Positions 40,701 to 51,940 of a stretch of DNA of 64,000 nt are shown piece after piece. Made by a program: the position numbers and the translations under genes. The DNA is taken from assembly GCA_905178155.1 (NCBI GenBank), contig CAJINV010000008.1:1550001-1614000 (forward strand), in the 5' to 3' direction. The notes under the pieces are model-generated. The model was not told the DNA's origin, searched no databases, and saw nothing but the letters and a program-made list of their open reading frames with translations. Source of the DNA: Amoebophrya sp. A120. Its lineage: Eukaryota; Sar; Dinophyceae; Syndiniales; Amoebophryaceae. Positions within the stretch are counted from its first letter, which is position 1, and every line of letters begins with the position of its first letter.

Positions 40701-43700
40701 GCGCTCCGGCCTGCAAAGGCGGCGCGAATTTCAAGTATTGTGGCGGAGGGTGGAGTAATGCGGTTTACCAGTACATCGGTACCGACCAAGATGCGCCGTT
40801 GCCGGCCTGCGAGAAGAAGAACGGCTGGCGGTGCGTGAACGATATCGCGGTCAAGTACTTCCAGACTCCCATGAACTACAAGAATGCGATATGCAATGTA
40901 AATTTCCTACTCCTGCACATGTACAAAATGCATGACAAATTTCGCTAACTTGCAGTGTCCAGCTTGTCATGCTACACTAGGACTGAAGGCAAGTTTTGTC
41001 ATGCAGAGACTGCATTTGTACGTGTACAGGAAATTTACTGTGGATATGCGATGCGCACGTGCTGGAGCTATGGTGCGGTGCTCGCAAAGGTGAATGAGCA
41101 AGAGGAAAACGATATCCTGAGTAAAAACGTACCCACACCATAGTTGTCATGCAACTCTGCATGCTTAAAATGTTTCTCATGCGGAGCCCCATGAGAAGCA
41201 TTTTCTAGTGCGGTTTTGAAATTTGTCATGCTCCAATCAGCACGAGATACTAGATCTGTAATGCTGCTAAACTAGCTCAAACAGCACTACACTACGCGGA
41301 CAAACTTGTCATGCCAAACAACCAAAGCTAGCTGATTTGTCTAGCAGATTCCCCATCCTGACTCTGGTGTGGGTACGTTTTTACTCAGGATAAACGAGGT
41401 TTTGCAGTACCTCGTCCCGCGCAAGAGGCGCAACGTCTACATTGCGGCTTCCGACGTGCAAACGGGGAAGCAGTTCATCTGGGCCGACGGCGAGGTCGTG
41501 CCCGACGACGACCCCGCCTGGAACAAGGGTGAGCCGAACAATTGGCGCAACAAGGAGGACTGCACCGAGCGCAAGCCGAACGGAAAATGGAACGACATCG
41601 CGTGCTTCGGCAAGCGCGACTTCGTGTGCTCCAAGCCGCGGGAGGTGGGGAAGTCCATGCTGGACTTGGAAAAGAAGGAGGTCACGCTCGTCACCGGCAA
41701 AGCGACCCACCTGGGCTGCTTTGGAGACGACAAGCATCGCGCCATCAAGCGCTACCACGGGCGGGGCCTCACGCTGGCCAGTTGCAAAGCGCAGTGCTCG
41801 CACTACGACTACTTCGCAATACAAGCCAATCACTTCTGCTTCTGCGCGAACAAGGGGTTTTGGGACACGAGTGTCCCCAAGTACCAGGACGTGCCCCCGA
41901 CCGAGTGTGCTTTCTGTTGGAAGCCGGTGGGCACCACGCGAGAACGGGACGTCGACCCCGAGCAGGGATACAAGTGCGGGTCGGGCTGGCGCAACTCCGT
42001 GTACCAGCACGAGCCCGACGTGGAGTACGTCGGTTGCTTCCAGGACAAGCCGGCCCGTGCGTTGAAAATGGTCAGCTGGAACGCGGACTTTGACTACTGC
42101 GCGGACCGCTGCGCCAAGACCGGCAGCAAGTTTTTCGCCCTGCAGTGGGGCAACCAGTGCGGGTGCGGGCAGACGGAAGAAGACCACAAGAAGTTTGGCG
42201 CGCGGCTGCCGGACGAAAAGTGCCACGTGCCGCACCGGAAGTGCAACCACAATTCGGACTTCAAGTACTGCGGCGGCGGGTGGACCAACGCCGTGTACAG
42301 GTTCAAAGCCAACAAGGACCGCCCGGACGCGGACTATCCTGTGCAAAAGTATCGTACTCCTCGTAGTGAAAGTGATCGCAATTATGCATTACAAATCTGG
42401 TTCCCAAGGCAAATCAGCATGACAAATGGGAATTTGTTATGCTGAGCGAATTTGTATTGCAATTCCTACTAGTACGATACTTTTGCAATGCATACGGACA
42501 AGTCCGTCACGATCCCCAGCTGCAAGGACGACTCGGACTGGCGGTGCGCGGGCGACCTCGCCTACATATGGGAGTGTCAGAATCGAAATTAACAAAATCG
42601 AAATGATTTGTCATGCACAAAATACATTCCAGCTCGAACCCAGTTTCTAAGTGGCGCATGACAAATTCTGGTGGTGCCTGAATACAGTTTGTAATGCTGC
42701 TTCGGCAAAGAAGACTGCTTCTCTCATGCTGCTTTAGCAGCTCGAGCTATAACCCCAAACAGGCTTACAATCGGCCTCACTTGCCTGCTCTGCATCACAC
42801 ACATTTCGCGTCATGTATTTTATGCATTACAAATTTTTCGATTTTGTCAATTTCGATCCTGACAGGAGTTCCATACTACAAGTACTTTCCGTACACTCTC
42901 AACTTCAACCAGGCCATGGACTACTGCATGTCCTTCGGGGCGACAGTTGCGACGGTGAAGAGCAAGTGGCAGAACGAGGTGGTCCGTGCGCTCAGTGGGA
43001 AGCTGACGCAGCCCTACATCGGTGCGAACGACAAAAACACGGAGAGGCAGTTCGTCTGGCCCGGGGACGGCTCACTCGTGTCGCAAACGTACAGCAGCTG
43101 GAACCGCGGGGAGCCGAACGACTGGAGAAAATCAGAAGACTGCACCGCGGTCCGGAGAGCCGGCGACGGCCTGACGTGGAACGACTTGACCTGCAACAGC
43201 AGGCGAGACTTCGTTTGCAGCAAGCCGATCGAAACGCCGGAGCCGCCGGTACTCGAGCTCGCGGTCGGGTCGGTCAAGTACCTCGGCTGTTTCAAAGACA
43301 ACGGCAAGCGGAACCTGAAGCGGTACCAGGGCAACGGGCACACCGTGGAGTCCTGCAAGGTGCAGTGCCAGTCCTACGACCTGTTCGCCGTGCAGAACGG
43401 CTCTGAGTGCTTCTGCGGCAACAAGAATTTCGTGAAGCTGAGGGAAAGACCCGCGTACCCGGAAGCGCCCCTCACCGACTGTCGCGCCTGCAAGGCAAAC
43501 GACAAAACGTTCTGCGGCGGGGGGTGGCGCAACAGCGTCTATGAGCACGAACCGAACGTCGAGTTCCTCGGCTGCTTCAAGGACAAGCCAAAGCGCGCCA
43601 TGAAAATGCAGTTTCCCGGCGGCAAAAATTTGGAGGAGTGCATGGACATTTGCAGTTCCTACGATTACTTCGCGCTGCAGTGGGGCGACCAGTGTGCCTG

Positions 43701-46700
43701 CGGAAACGGCGATATGAAAGACAAATACGGAAAAGTGAGTATCCTGAATAAAAACGTACCCACACCAGAGTTGTAATGCTGATTTGCCAAGACAGGAAGA
43801 TTTGTAATGCGCATCCCCAGGAGAGCCATTTCCAATCGTGTTTTGGAATTTGTAATGCTGTAAACAGGATGAGCAGATGGATTTCTGATGCAGCTGCACT
43901 TGCTGACCTGCACTACACTGCGGAGTGCAACTTGTCATGTGTGACTCCCAAAACTCCTAGGTTTGTGTTGCAAAATCCCCATCCTGACTCTGGTGTGGGT
44001 ACGTTTTTACTCAGGATAGTGAGCGACCAGAAGTGCACGGTGGGGCACAGAAGATGTAAGGACAACGCGTTTTTCGACCGGTGCGGGGGCGGGTGGACCA
44101 ACGCCGTGTACAGGTACAAAGACGTCGACCCAGCCAGCGTCGGAGGTCGTCCAGGTGGAAACAACATGCTGCAAGTTGAGCACCAAGAAACTATTAGTAT
44201 TACTTCTGAACAAGAACATGAAAAGTTGTCTCAGGATCCACTTTTGACTTCACTGGACGACGAGGACAAAAGCAAAAGCATCAGTACTACTGGCCATCTG
44301 CAAGAAGATCAAGAAGATCTTCTTCCCGTGGTCGCCCTTGATGCGGCTCGTCGTGAAGCTACTGCAGCACGCAATGAAAAAGCGGCTACCGAAGGACCGG
44401 CGACAGTCTCCATGCTGCCGTGCAGCAAGGGCTGGCGCTGCCCTGCGGATGACGACCAGTTTGCCTACAAATTCTTCAGCGAGAAGAAGAACTTCAACGA
44501 CGCCCTGCGGACTTGTTTCCAGTACGGCGGGGGCTCGCTCGCTACCGTTTTGTCGGAATCCGTGAACCAGAAACTGTCGTACCTGGCCGGCAACAACGGG
44601 GCACTGATCGGCTACAACGACAAGGACCTGGATATCCTGAGTAAAAATGTCCCAACCCCAGAGTTGTCATGCAGATTTGCGATGACAGGAAGACTTGTAA
44701 TGCGCATCTCCATGAGAGGCATTACCAGTCGTGTTTTGAAATTTGTAATGCTGCAAACAGGATAAGAAGATGGATTTGTGATGCGGTTTTCCTTGCTAAC
44801 ATGCACTACGCTACGGACTGCAACTTGTCATGCGTGGCTCCCAAAACTTCTGGATTTGTGTAGCTAAGTCCCCAACTTGACCCTGGTGTGGGGACGTTTT
44901 TACTCAGGATACTGGAGGGCGTGTGGCAGTGGGCGGACCGCGGCCTGGCGAACGTGCTGCCGAAAATCAAGTTCCGGAAACTCCACGACTATGGAACTGT
45001 CAGGATTGAAATCGTCAAAGTTGAAATAGTTTGTCATGCATAAGACGAAACGCAGAAAGTGCCTGTCTTGCAGAGTAGGCAAGGGAAGCAGATTGCAAGC
45101 CTGTTTCGGGGTAGAAGTAGAGGTGCTAAAGTAGCATGACAAATTGCGTCTTCCTTACCCAAACAGCATTACAGACTGGATTTCGGCTCTACTTAAATTT
45201 GCCATGCGCCACTTGGAAATTGGGCTTCCATCCGGTATCGATTTTATGCATTACAAGTTATTTGAACTTTGTCGATTTCAACTCTGACACACCCATAACG
45301 ACGACAAGTACTGTAAGAAGGACGGGAAAAACTACCGCATCGCGCACGACACAGGCACAAACGCCTGGAACAAAAAGGGGAAGCAAGCTCCGTGGAGCTC
45401 CCGGCAGCTGTGCGAGAAGGCCTGTGCCGACGACGGACTATCCACAGAAAAATAAAAACCCATCCACATCCATTTTCTGCATGACAAGCACATGACTTGA
45501 TGCGTGTTTTGCATGCCAAATTGGATGTGAATGGGTTTTTTTCTGTGGATACGGACGGTGCAACTTCTACCTGTGGCGGTTCGACGCGAAGGCCAAAAAG
45601 AAGTACGTGTGTGCGCGGTTCCGCAAGTGCGGCAAGGGCGTCAAGGCGTTCTCGGATGGTGACGGTGGCAGTATCTGGGAAAAAGTCACGGCTGTCGAAG
45701 GAAACGCCGGGGGCAAAAAAAATGCGCCGGAGGAATTTACGAACTGGAAGAAGAGAGAACCGAACAACTGGGGCAATAGCAATAGGGAAGACTGCACCGT
45801 CCGTAAAAGTGGAGGGAAGTGGAATGACATCAACTGCAACGCAAAGCGAAGCTTCATCTGCTCCAAACCAAACCTGGACGGAACTGCGGAGCAGACGGAA
45901 CCGTCTGCCAGCATGTTGCTGCACACCGTGGCGGGCGTGGTGGAGCACAAGGGCTGCTTCAAAGACAACCGGCAGCGGAACTTGAAACGGCAGCTCGGCT
46001 CGGGCTTCGATTTGGTCTCCTGCAAGATTGCGTGCCAAAACTACAACTTTTTTGCGCTGCAAAACGGCTCGGAATGCCGGTGCGGGAACCAGGGCTTTGT
46101 CGCGCTGCCGACGCAGGGGGACTCGTCGAACCACAAGTACGCACAGGCCCCGGCGTTTGAGTGCAAGCCGTGTGAGCGGAACAATTTGTACAAGCTAGAA
46201 GAAACCGGGTTCTGCGGCGCCGGCTGGCGGAATTCCGTCTACGAGCACCAGCCAGTGCTGAAGTACGTCGGGTGCTTCCGCGACCGACCGCAGAGGGCCA
46301 TGCCGCACTGGCCCAAAGGGGCACACACGGTGGATTCCTGCATGGACGCCTGCTTGCAGCACAAATCCGGCAAATTCAAGTACTTCGCGTTGCAGTGGGG
46401 CAACCAGTGCTTCTGCGCGGAAACTATGGAGCAAGTGACCAAATACGGCAAAAAATTGGACGACAACCAGTGCACGGCTGGCCACCGCAAGTGCAAGGAC
46501 GGGGCGCTCTTCAAGCGCTGCGGTGGCGGCTGGAGCAATGCCGTGTACGAATTTGAGCCGAAAACCGAGGACGAGACCGGCAAGGAGCCACAAATTCGTC
46601 CCTGCAGGAACGGCCTGCAGTGCATCGACCACACCGCCTACAAATTTGTGAACAAGAAACTGAACTTCAAGAAAGCCAATGCGTATTGTGCGAAGGAATT

Positions 46701-48810
46701 CGGCGCCTCGCTCGCGACGATCGCGACGGAGAAGCAGAATGAGCTGACGAACCACTTGCTGCACGGCTTTCGGTACAACGAAAGAGCAAAGGTCGCAATC
46801 GGTTTGAACGACAAGCAGAAGGAAAAAAAGCACGTCTGGTTCGAGCACGGGGACGTGGCCGAGTGGAAGAACTGGGAACACAAGGAGCCCAACAACTGGC
46901 GCAACGAAGACTGCGCAATCAAGCAGTACCCGGCCAGCGACGGCAAGTGGTTCGACATCGGGTGCAACTCCAAGCACCCCTTTCTGTGTTCGAAACCGGA
47001 GTGCCCGACTTGCCGGTGCGAAAAGCCAGCCCAGTTGCGGGACTACCACATCAAGCGCATTGAGGTTTCGGGAGGGGACTGGACCACCGCGAGCTGCCCC
47101 GCGGGCTACAAGATTATTGGCGGCGGCTGCAATTCCGAGAAGCGGCCGTGGAGGCTGCGGTACAACGCACCCGAGGGAGATCGAGCTTGGAAGTGCGGCG
47201 GGCACGGGGGAAAAAAACGCGCGTACGCGATCTGTGTCAAAGACGAGGATCTGGAGCTACAGGTCATCGAAAAGTCCGGCGGAGACTGGACCGTCCTCGA
47301 TTGCCCGCGAGGCACCCGGATGGTAAACGGTGGCTGCGACGCGCACAAGCGTCCGTGGAGATTTGAAGATTCCGTTTCCAGCGGTAACGGCTGGAAGTGC
47401 GGGGGGCAGGGGGGCGCGAAGAAGGTTTTCGCGATCTGCACACCGGAACTGGAAATCCCGATTGTGAACATGTTCAACTTGGCCCGTGATTGGGTCACTG
47501 CCACTTGCCCAAAGAGCTACAAGATGATCGGTGGTGGTTGTGATGTGGTAAAACACCCACACATTTTGCAGAAGCACGGGGTCAAGAACAAAAATAAATA
47601 CCAGTGCGGTGGGCACGGCAGTCAGAAGCGTGCGTATGCGACATGTTTGCGAAACGTTGTCGAAGAAGGATCAAGCTTGCTCATGATGCAAGAGCCCGCA
47701 CAGAAAGCTCTACTAGATCCGCCGACGGAAGGGACTAATATCGAGGGTCGTGCTCGTGGTGCTGCTCTGCACACCCTCACCGACGCAACGAAGCGCCTGC
47801 AAGCAGCTGCGCATGCCAACAACGTGGCGTCGCACGAGTCACACAGCAGTTCGGCTGTTGAGAACGAAGCAACAAGATCTTCTTCTCAACTCGCTAATGC
47901 TGCCGCGCAAAACTTCCTGCTGGAAAACTCTAGCTATTCTGCAGCAGCCGGGTCAGGCTCCAGGTCCGGCGTTAGCGTTTCATCAGAGGTGATCAAAACA
48001 AAAGCCGAGAACGAGGAAACGCTCACTGCAAACCGCGCAAATCTGCTCTACCGCTATTTTCTTTTTCGCGATCTGCAGCAAAAGAAAAATTACGCGCAGC
48101 AACGATCTGTGGGGTCTTCTTCAACTGCGGCACATGCAACCTGCCCGAACTGCCCTTCGTGCCCGCCGTTACCTGCGAAAACGAAATACAACATCAAAAG
48201 AATCAGTTCGACTGGCGGCGATTGGCACAAGGTTGAGTGTCCCGCAAACTATTCCCCGATCGGAGGGGGCTGTGACAACACACGACCGCCCCACATCGTG
48301 CAAATGAGCGCGCCAGACGGGCGTGGCTGGAAATGCGGCGGGCACGGCGGAAAGAAAAAGGTTTGGGTGGTGTGCATCCCGGATCACGAACTGAAAGTGA
48401 AGATCGTGTCCCAGCGCGGGGGCGATTGGTTTCGGAAGCAGTGCCCAAAGAACACAAAAGTGATAGGCGGCGGATGCAACAACGAAAAGCGCCCCTGGCG
48501 CATCGAAGATTCCATTCCGGAGGAGAACGGGTGGCGGTGCGGAGGCAGCGGCGGAAAGAAGCGAACATATGCGATCTGTACGCCAGAACTCGACCTGCCT
48601 GTCACGATTGTGAACAAATGGGGCAACGACTGGGCCACGGCTTGGTGTCCGGAAAAGTACACGCTGATAGGAGGCGGATGCAACGTGCAGGGGGGAAAGT
48701 GGATCTTTTCCTGGAATGGGCCCGATAATAACCGGAGTGCTTACAAATGCGGGGGGCATGGTGGCTGGAAAGAAGCGTACGCGATCTGCATGCTGGCAGA
48801 AAAATACTAA
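31769..48810 (+). CDS. Giant secreted multidomain lectin-like protein (Cys-rich repeats, PAN, WSC, C-type lectin, GGGC repeats)
   Basis: The spliced product is 3,913 aa, probably secreted or surface-bound and carbohydrate-binding. A basic N-terminus and hydrophobic core (TTLIGLAFLGG, then QQLLLS) form a signal peptide. About 19 Cys repeats of the form CxCxNG-C-CxxC-GY-C run from about residue 270 to 1660. They are broken by PAN/apple-like domains (530-620, 860-957, 963-1060, 1204-1310) and a beta-rich segment (1307-1430). From 1675 to 3314 the block WSC-WSC-C-type lectin occurs four times (WSC: CFKD, YDYFA, CGGGWRNSVYEH; lectin: GEPNNWRNKEDC, KWNDIAC, DFVCSKP). The third lectin fold holds an inserted PAN-like segment. 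Six GGGC repeats end the protein (3325-3530, 3705-3913). Exons after 31769-31801 and 32059-32118: 32633-33419, 33735-33805, 34017-34101, 34412-34465, 34734-35187, 35429-35457, 35624-37875, 38112-38351, 38569-39856, 40183-40242, 40396-40525, 40687-40889, 41052-41112, 41398-42334, 42500-42566, 42881-43739, 44024-44632, 44917-44989, 45303-45438, 45557-48810. There are 18 introners and three GT-AG introns (32119-32632, 37876-38111, 40526-40686). The first GT-AG intron is the least certain. Confidence 0.85.
31802..32053 (+). mobile_element. Introner, family A (252 bp)
   Basis: Left TATCAAACG and TGTCTGGGTCTGGAAG; right CCAGACCCAGACA and CACTTGATA. TSD ACGCA at 31797-31801 and 32054-32058. It sits inside the signal-peptide codons; excision joins RRFDA to AARTTLIG. 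Confidence 0.93.
33420..33729 (+). mobile_element. Diverged introner, family A (310 bp)
   Basis: The left core is reduced to TATCTGGGTCTGGAA; the right end has TTCCGGACCCAGGAAG and GCAATGCATA. TSD CAAGT at 33415-33419 and 33730-33734. Excision joins DMATK to CMECNEGYH, completing a Cys repeat. Confidence 0.88.
33806..34011 (+). mobile_element. Introner, singleton type (206 bp)
   Basis: Left TATCAAAAGAAAAAAGCTCG; right TGACAAACTTTTTTCAATCC then ATA. TSD TCGAG at 33801-33805 and 34012-34016. Excision joins YIDCLE to NVCTCQHG. Confidence 0.88.
34102..34406 (+). mobile_element. Introner, family C (305 bp)
   Basis: Left TATGAAAGCCTCAGAATGG; right ATTTCAACTTTGACGATTTC and GAGGCTTTCATA. TSD CTTCG at 34097-34101 and 34407-34411. 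Excision joins CASCF to EEKGYTL. Confidence 0.94.
34466..34728 (+). mobile_element. Introner, family A (263 bp)
   Basis: Caps TATCAAATG and CATTTGATA with core TGTCTGGGTCTGGAAG. TSD CACCT at 34461-34465 and 34729-34733. Only a 54-nt exon separates it from the previous introner. Confidence 0.95.
35188..35423 (+). mobile_element. Introner, singleton type (236 bp)
   Basis: TIR TATGGCGTTCTCAAACGTTA facing AACGTAACAGTTGAGAATGC then CATA. TSD AGCTG just outside both ends. Excision joins CAS to CDAGFAL, restoring a CxxC pair. Confidence 0.92.
35458..35618 (+). mobile_element. Introner, family B (161 bp)
   Basis: Left TATCCTGTGCAAAAGTATCG; right GATACTTTAACTTTTGCAA then TCCATA. The TAACTT is a small duplication in the right TIR. 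TSD TCCGG versus CCCGG. Together with 35188-35423 it leaves a 29-nt exon. Confidence 0.9.
38352..38563 (+). mobile_element. Introner, singleton type (212 bp)
   Basis: Left TATCATGAGAAAAAAGTG and CAGTTACAC; right CTGTAACACTTTTTTGTTGC then GATA. TSD ACGAG at 38347-38351 and 38564-38568. Excision joins TPVNE to GEEFSIEF. Confidence 0.92.
39857..40177 (+). mobile_element. Introner, singleton type (321 bp)
   Basis: Left TATCAAAAGGGAAAAAAACC then CCTCCCCATAT; right ATATGGGGAGGGGGAG and CTTCTCATA. TSD GGAGT at 39852-39856 and 40178-40182. Excision joins RDVE to YVGCYKD, the start of a WSC domain. Confidence 0.93.
40243..40390 (+). mobile_element. Introner, family B (148 bp)
   Basis: Left TATCCTGTGCAAAATTATCG; right CGATACTTTTGCAGTTCATA. 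TSD CGAGA at 40238-40242 and 40391-40395. Excision joins GWSE to TLETCADKC. Confidence 0.94.
40890..41046 (+). mobile_element. Introner, family E (157 bp)
   Basis: Left TATGCAATGTAAATTTCCTA; right GTACAGGAAATTTACTGTGG then ATA. TSD TGCGA at 40885-40889 and 41047-41051. Excision joins YKNA to MRTCWSYG in a C-type lectin fold. Confidence 0.94.
41113..41392 (+). mobile_element. Introner, family F (280 bp)
   Basis: Left TATCC and TGAGTAAAAACGTACCC; right GGGTACGTTTTTACTCAGGA then TA. TSD AACGA at 41108-41112 and 41393-41397. Excision joins EQEENE to VLQYLV. Confidence 0.95.
42335..42494 (+). mobile_element. Introner, family B (160 bp)
   Basis: Left TATCCTGTGCAAAAGTATCG; right CGATACTTTTGCAATGCATA. 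TSD CGGAC at 42330-42334 and 42495-42499. Excision joins RPDAD to KSVTIPSC. Confidence 0.95.
42567..42875 (+). mobile_element. Introner, family C (309 bp)
   Basis: Core GAAATTAACAAAATCGAAAT facing ATTTTTCGATTTTGTCAATT. Starts TATGGGAGTG and ends TTCCATA. TSD CTACA at 42562-42566 and 42876-42880. Excision joins CAGDLAY to KYFPYTL. Confidence 0.95.
43740..44018 (+). mobile_element. Introner, family F (279 bp)
   Basis: Left TATCC and TGAATAAAAACGTACCC; right GGGTACGTTTTTACTCAGGA then TA. TSD GTGAG at 43735-43739 and 44019-44023. Excision joins YGKV to SDQKCTVG. Confidence 0.95.
44633..44911 (+). mobile_element. Introner, family F (279 bp)
   Basis: Left TATCCTGAGTAAAAATGTCC; right GGGGACGTTTTTACTCAGGA then TA. 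The CGTACCC core has changed to TGTCCC / GGGGACG, compensated on both sides. TSD CTGGA at 44628-44632 and 44912-44916. Confidence 0.95.
44990..45297 (+). mobile_element. Introner, family C (308 bp)
   Basis: Core ATCGTCAAAGTTGAAAT facing TTGAACTTTGTCGATTT. Starts TATGG and ends CCCATA. TSD ACGAC at 44985-44989 and 45298-45302. Same length as 5472-5779, pointing to a shared recent source. Confidence 0.94.
45439..45551 (+). mobile_element. Introner, family D (113 bp)
   Basis: Left TATCCACAGAAAAATAAAAA then CCCATCC; right TGGGTTTTTTTCTGTGGATA. TSD CGGAC at 45434-45438 and 45552-45556. Excision joins ACADDG to RCNFYLW. Confidence 0.94.
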
Positions 48811-49740
48811 TCGAAATTATCGGCGATGAAGAACTGAACATCTTCCCCCAGCGCAAATCCAAATCCAAATGAAATAATTGGAATTGCGCTGTGATGGACC
48901 TGCTGTAGAGGAGTGTCGGAGTTGCAGAGAGAGGCACAATGAATCGGCGTCGCCGAGGTTCCACGAGCAGATCGATAAACATCATATGTAGTGAGGTCAC
49001 CGAACGGTTCTAACCGGGGAGTTTTTTTGACACCCAGCCAGCAAAACGACCGGCAGTTTTCAAGCGGCCGAAAGCGTTTTTTGACATAAAAAATTTTCAA
49101 TTATCAAGCGGGCGGGGCTTTGATATCAAACAAGCCCGGTCGAAAACTATCGATTCGCACTTGATAAAACGACGCAGGGGAGCCGGCAAAAGGGGCGCCC
49201 TTCTGAGGAGCCCACCGCCTTAGTTTCTGGCGATTTGGGGCGCCCAAAAAGAGGCGCGCAAAAAGCGCGCCCAAAATCAGAAAAGCGAAACAGCATGGCA
49301 CGGCCGCGATTTCGAAGCATTTTGGGCGGCCGCGAAAGCGGCCGCCTTTTCGCCGGTTTCAGAGCCTGGGGAGCTTTGCAAAAAGCGCCGGCGTGAAAAA
49401 TAAAAACGCAAAAGGGAAAAAGCGCGCCAGACGCGCAAAGCCAACCCGCATGCTGCGGGCCCGATTTTTCTTTGCTTTTTGAGCGCCCCCCGTGGCGCCC
49501 GGATCGGCCCCATAGCATCGGGGCTCGCTTTCGGAAAGGAATTTTGGAAATGTGCCAATATTTGTGATGTTTCTCAAGTGACCGCCATACCGTGCGGCAT
49601 AACGTTACTCACGGCGGTATGGCGAGCCCAGAAAAAGCAAAGCCGCGGCCAAGGCGGCGGTCGGAAAAAAACGCCCACGAACTCACTACCCCCGCCCCGG
49701 CGGCTATATTTGGTAATATTCTCCTGTAACCATAAATAAA
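48811..49740. other. GC-rich non-coding region with a hairpin
   Basis: No gene supported. A perfect 10-bp stem CGCCATACCG / CGGTATGGCG lies at 49583-49592 and 49615-49624, with a 22-nt loop. The stretch 49150-49500 is rich in GGCGCCC and GGCCGC palindromes, in a style like the interiors of the large elements in the LINE. Confidence 0.5.
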
Positions 49741-50823
49741 TGCAGCGAGTCTCCAGAATCACACTCCTCATCTCGACATACTTTTGCAGCAACCCTAAAC
49801 GACATCAACAACTTCAACTACTTACATCATTACCTCACATTTTCAACATGAACATTTTCTTTTCCCTTGCTCGTTGGGTGTCTGGTCTTGTCACTCGATA
49901 TTTCGCATCTTCTTTGATATTGGAGTGTATGAATCCTCATTATCGACACATAATAGGTTTCAGGATGATGTGTACATGATGTTGATGAAAGAATGTTCAA
50001 GATGATGCAAGAAAATAAATGAAAATGGGAAGGACACACAATGGTAATGGATTGAATCTCCCATGGCCACGAGTTTTTTACACTTCAAATTGATTCATGA
50101 ATACCATCCAAGAAAGATTCCAATCTATCGGGATTCAGGATATATTCTCAGATTATTTTCTTTGATTAATTTCCGTTTTCATCAAATTTCCTGATGGATT
50201 CAGAGAGATCCTTTTTGATCAATCTCGAAATTATTCAATTCGAAGATGATGAATCGAGAATTATTAGTATTTGTGAGATAATATTATCTTTATTTTTCGG
50301 AAACTATTTTAATTTTTCTATTTCCAAATCTATCAAAAAAAGAACAACTTCATATTTTTCAATATTACTTTATTATTTCTTCATCAATCTATCTTTGAGA
50401 GAGCGACAAGATGATGAGAACGAAGACAAGAACGAAGACAGACAATCTCGGACCGGGCCTATGAGACAATAAATTTGAGTCATGCCCTGACATGACAAGA
50501 AAGAAAGACAATATTATTAAATTGTCGATTAATATTTGTGAGATATGGGTAATTAGATGGAGTGTTATTCTTGTCGATCGAATTTTTCGGTAAGAGGTCA
50601 TCATCATCATATCATGAAAAATTTTGATTTATTTGAAATTTTTTTTTTCATATTGGGTTTCCAGAATTGATTCATTTAGATTTTTTTTTTCAAATATGAT
50701 CTGAAATATTAGAAGAAAATCCGGAAGATATTCGATTGATTCTCGAAAATTTTTTTGGTGTTCAATTATTCTCGGATTATGGAAGGGAATAATACACAAC
50801 AAATATCATCATCGATAATTTCT
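49741..50823. other. AT-rich island, left part
   Basis: A strong shift to AT-rich sequence, with GATT/ATTC-rich texture and poly-T runs. Open frames are short and Ile/Phe/Ser-biased. I see no gene or RNA. Confidence 0.5.
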
Positions 50824-51907
50824 GATTGATCGAGATCTATTATTCTAGGTTAATGGTGTACAATATGGATGTTGCCGGACCAAGATCCCTTAGGTGTTTC
50901 CCAGTTGCCGTACCAGGATCACCAGGCATGGGACCTGCATACACGGGGGGCGAGGGGTGCAGGACAACACTGCAGTGTTGTATCCTATCCTGCCGTCGTG
51001 GCCTTACTCGCCGGGGCTCAATGATATGTCCTGCTTGACTATTGAAGACCCCCCACACCCATGGCGAGGTGCTGGACCGGGCGCGCGGCCCGCTCGCATT
51101 GGCTTTGCAATGGGGCCCGGTATTGTGGCTCGGTTATTGCGTGTTTTAACAAGCGCCCGGGGGTTTGGGCTATGTTTGTCCCGGGTCCTGTGTTGCCGGG
51201 GCTCCGCTCTCTTCCGTTACGCCTTGGTGTGGCGGCTAGGGCTGTGGCCTATGGTGTGGCACTACCTAGCAAAGCGGGCGACGGGGATTGCCACCCTTTT
51301 TTGCCCCGCCTCGTTGGATACCAGCTTCCCACCCGACTTCGCTGCTGGCGTTCTTGCTGCCTTGGTCGATCCGTCAGGCCCGCCGGCGCTACCTGCTACA
51401 CCCGCCCGCCTTCCTTGCAACACAACAACACACCCTCTGCGCCCTAGCGACTACCTCACCCCCTTGGCGGGCCCGGATGCTTTTCTCGATCCCCCGCGGG
51501 TCTCGTCCCGGTCCGACCTTGGACGGGGGGCTTGAGACACTGACGGCGCGTGGGCTTCTCGGATCTTCTCAAGCTGGGCCGTAGTGCTACGGCTTTCGGG
51601 CATACCGGCGTGACAGGGGGAAGGCAAGCGCAGCAGGTGCGGCACCCGCTCTGCCTTAGTGCAATCTCCGGCGGCTTCCTCAGTTGAAGGTTGCCTAGGC
51701 TCCTTGCGCTGAGGCGCCGGCTCCTGCTCCGCTGCGTGCCTGTGAGTGGGCACGCTAGTGCCTATGATGGGGCATCTGTGTGAAGTGCGTGCCCTATGAC
51801 TTGGGCACCACCACACGGACATCCACGCCATAGCCGATGTCACTCCTGCACGCCTGTGGTATGGCCGTGCGTGCCTATGGTTTGGCCGGAGGAGATTGAT
51901 CGAGATC
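50824..51907. mobile_element. GC-rich insertion flanked by 14-bp direct repeats
   Basis: GATTGATCGAGATC is present at 50824-50837 and 51894-51907. The 1,056 bp between them is GC-rich, whereas the sequence on both sides is AT-rich. This fits an insertion with target-site duplication. No poly-A tail, clear TIR or recognised coding domain was found. An AACACTGCAGTGTT palindrome lies near 50970. Confidence 0.55.
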
Positions 51908-51940
51908 ATATCGATGTAATTAGAAAATATATTCATAAAT

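Noticed and set aside
50838-51540. Possible rRNA fragment or protein gene in the GC-rich insertion
   Set aside because: No stretch matches rRNA cores that I know, and the open frames are compositional.
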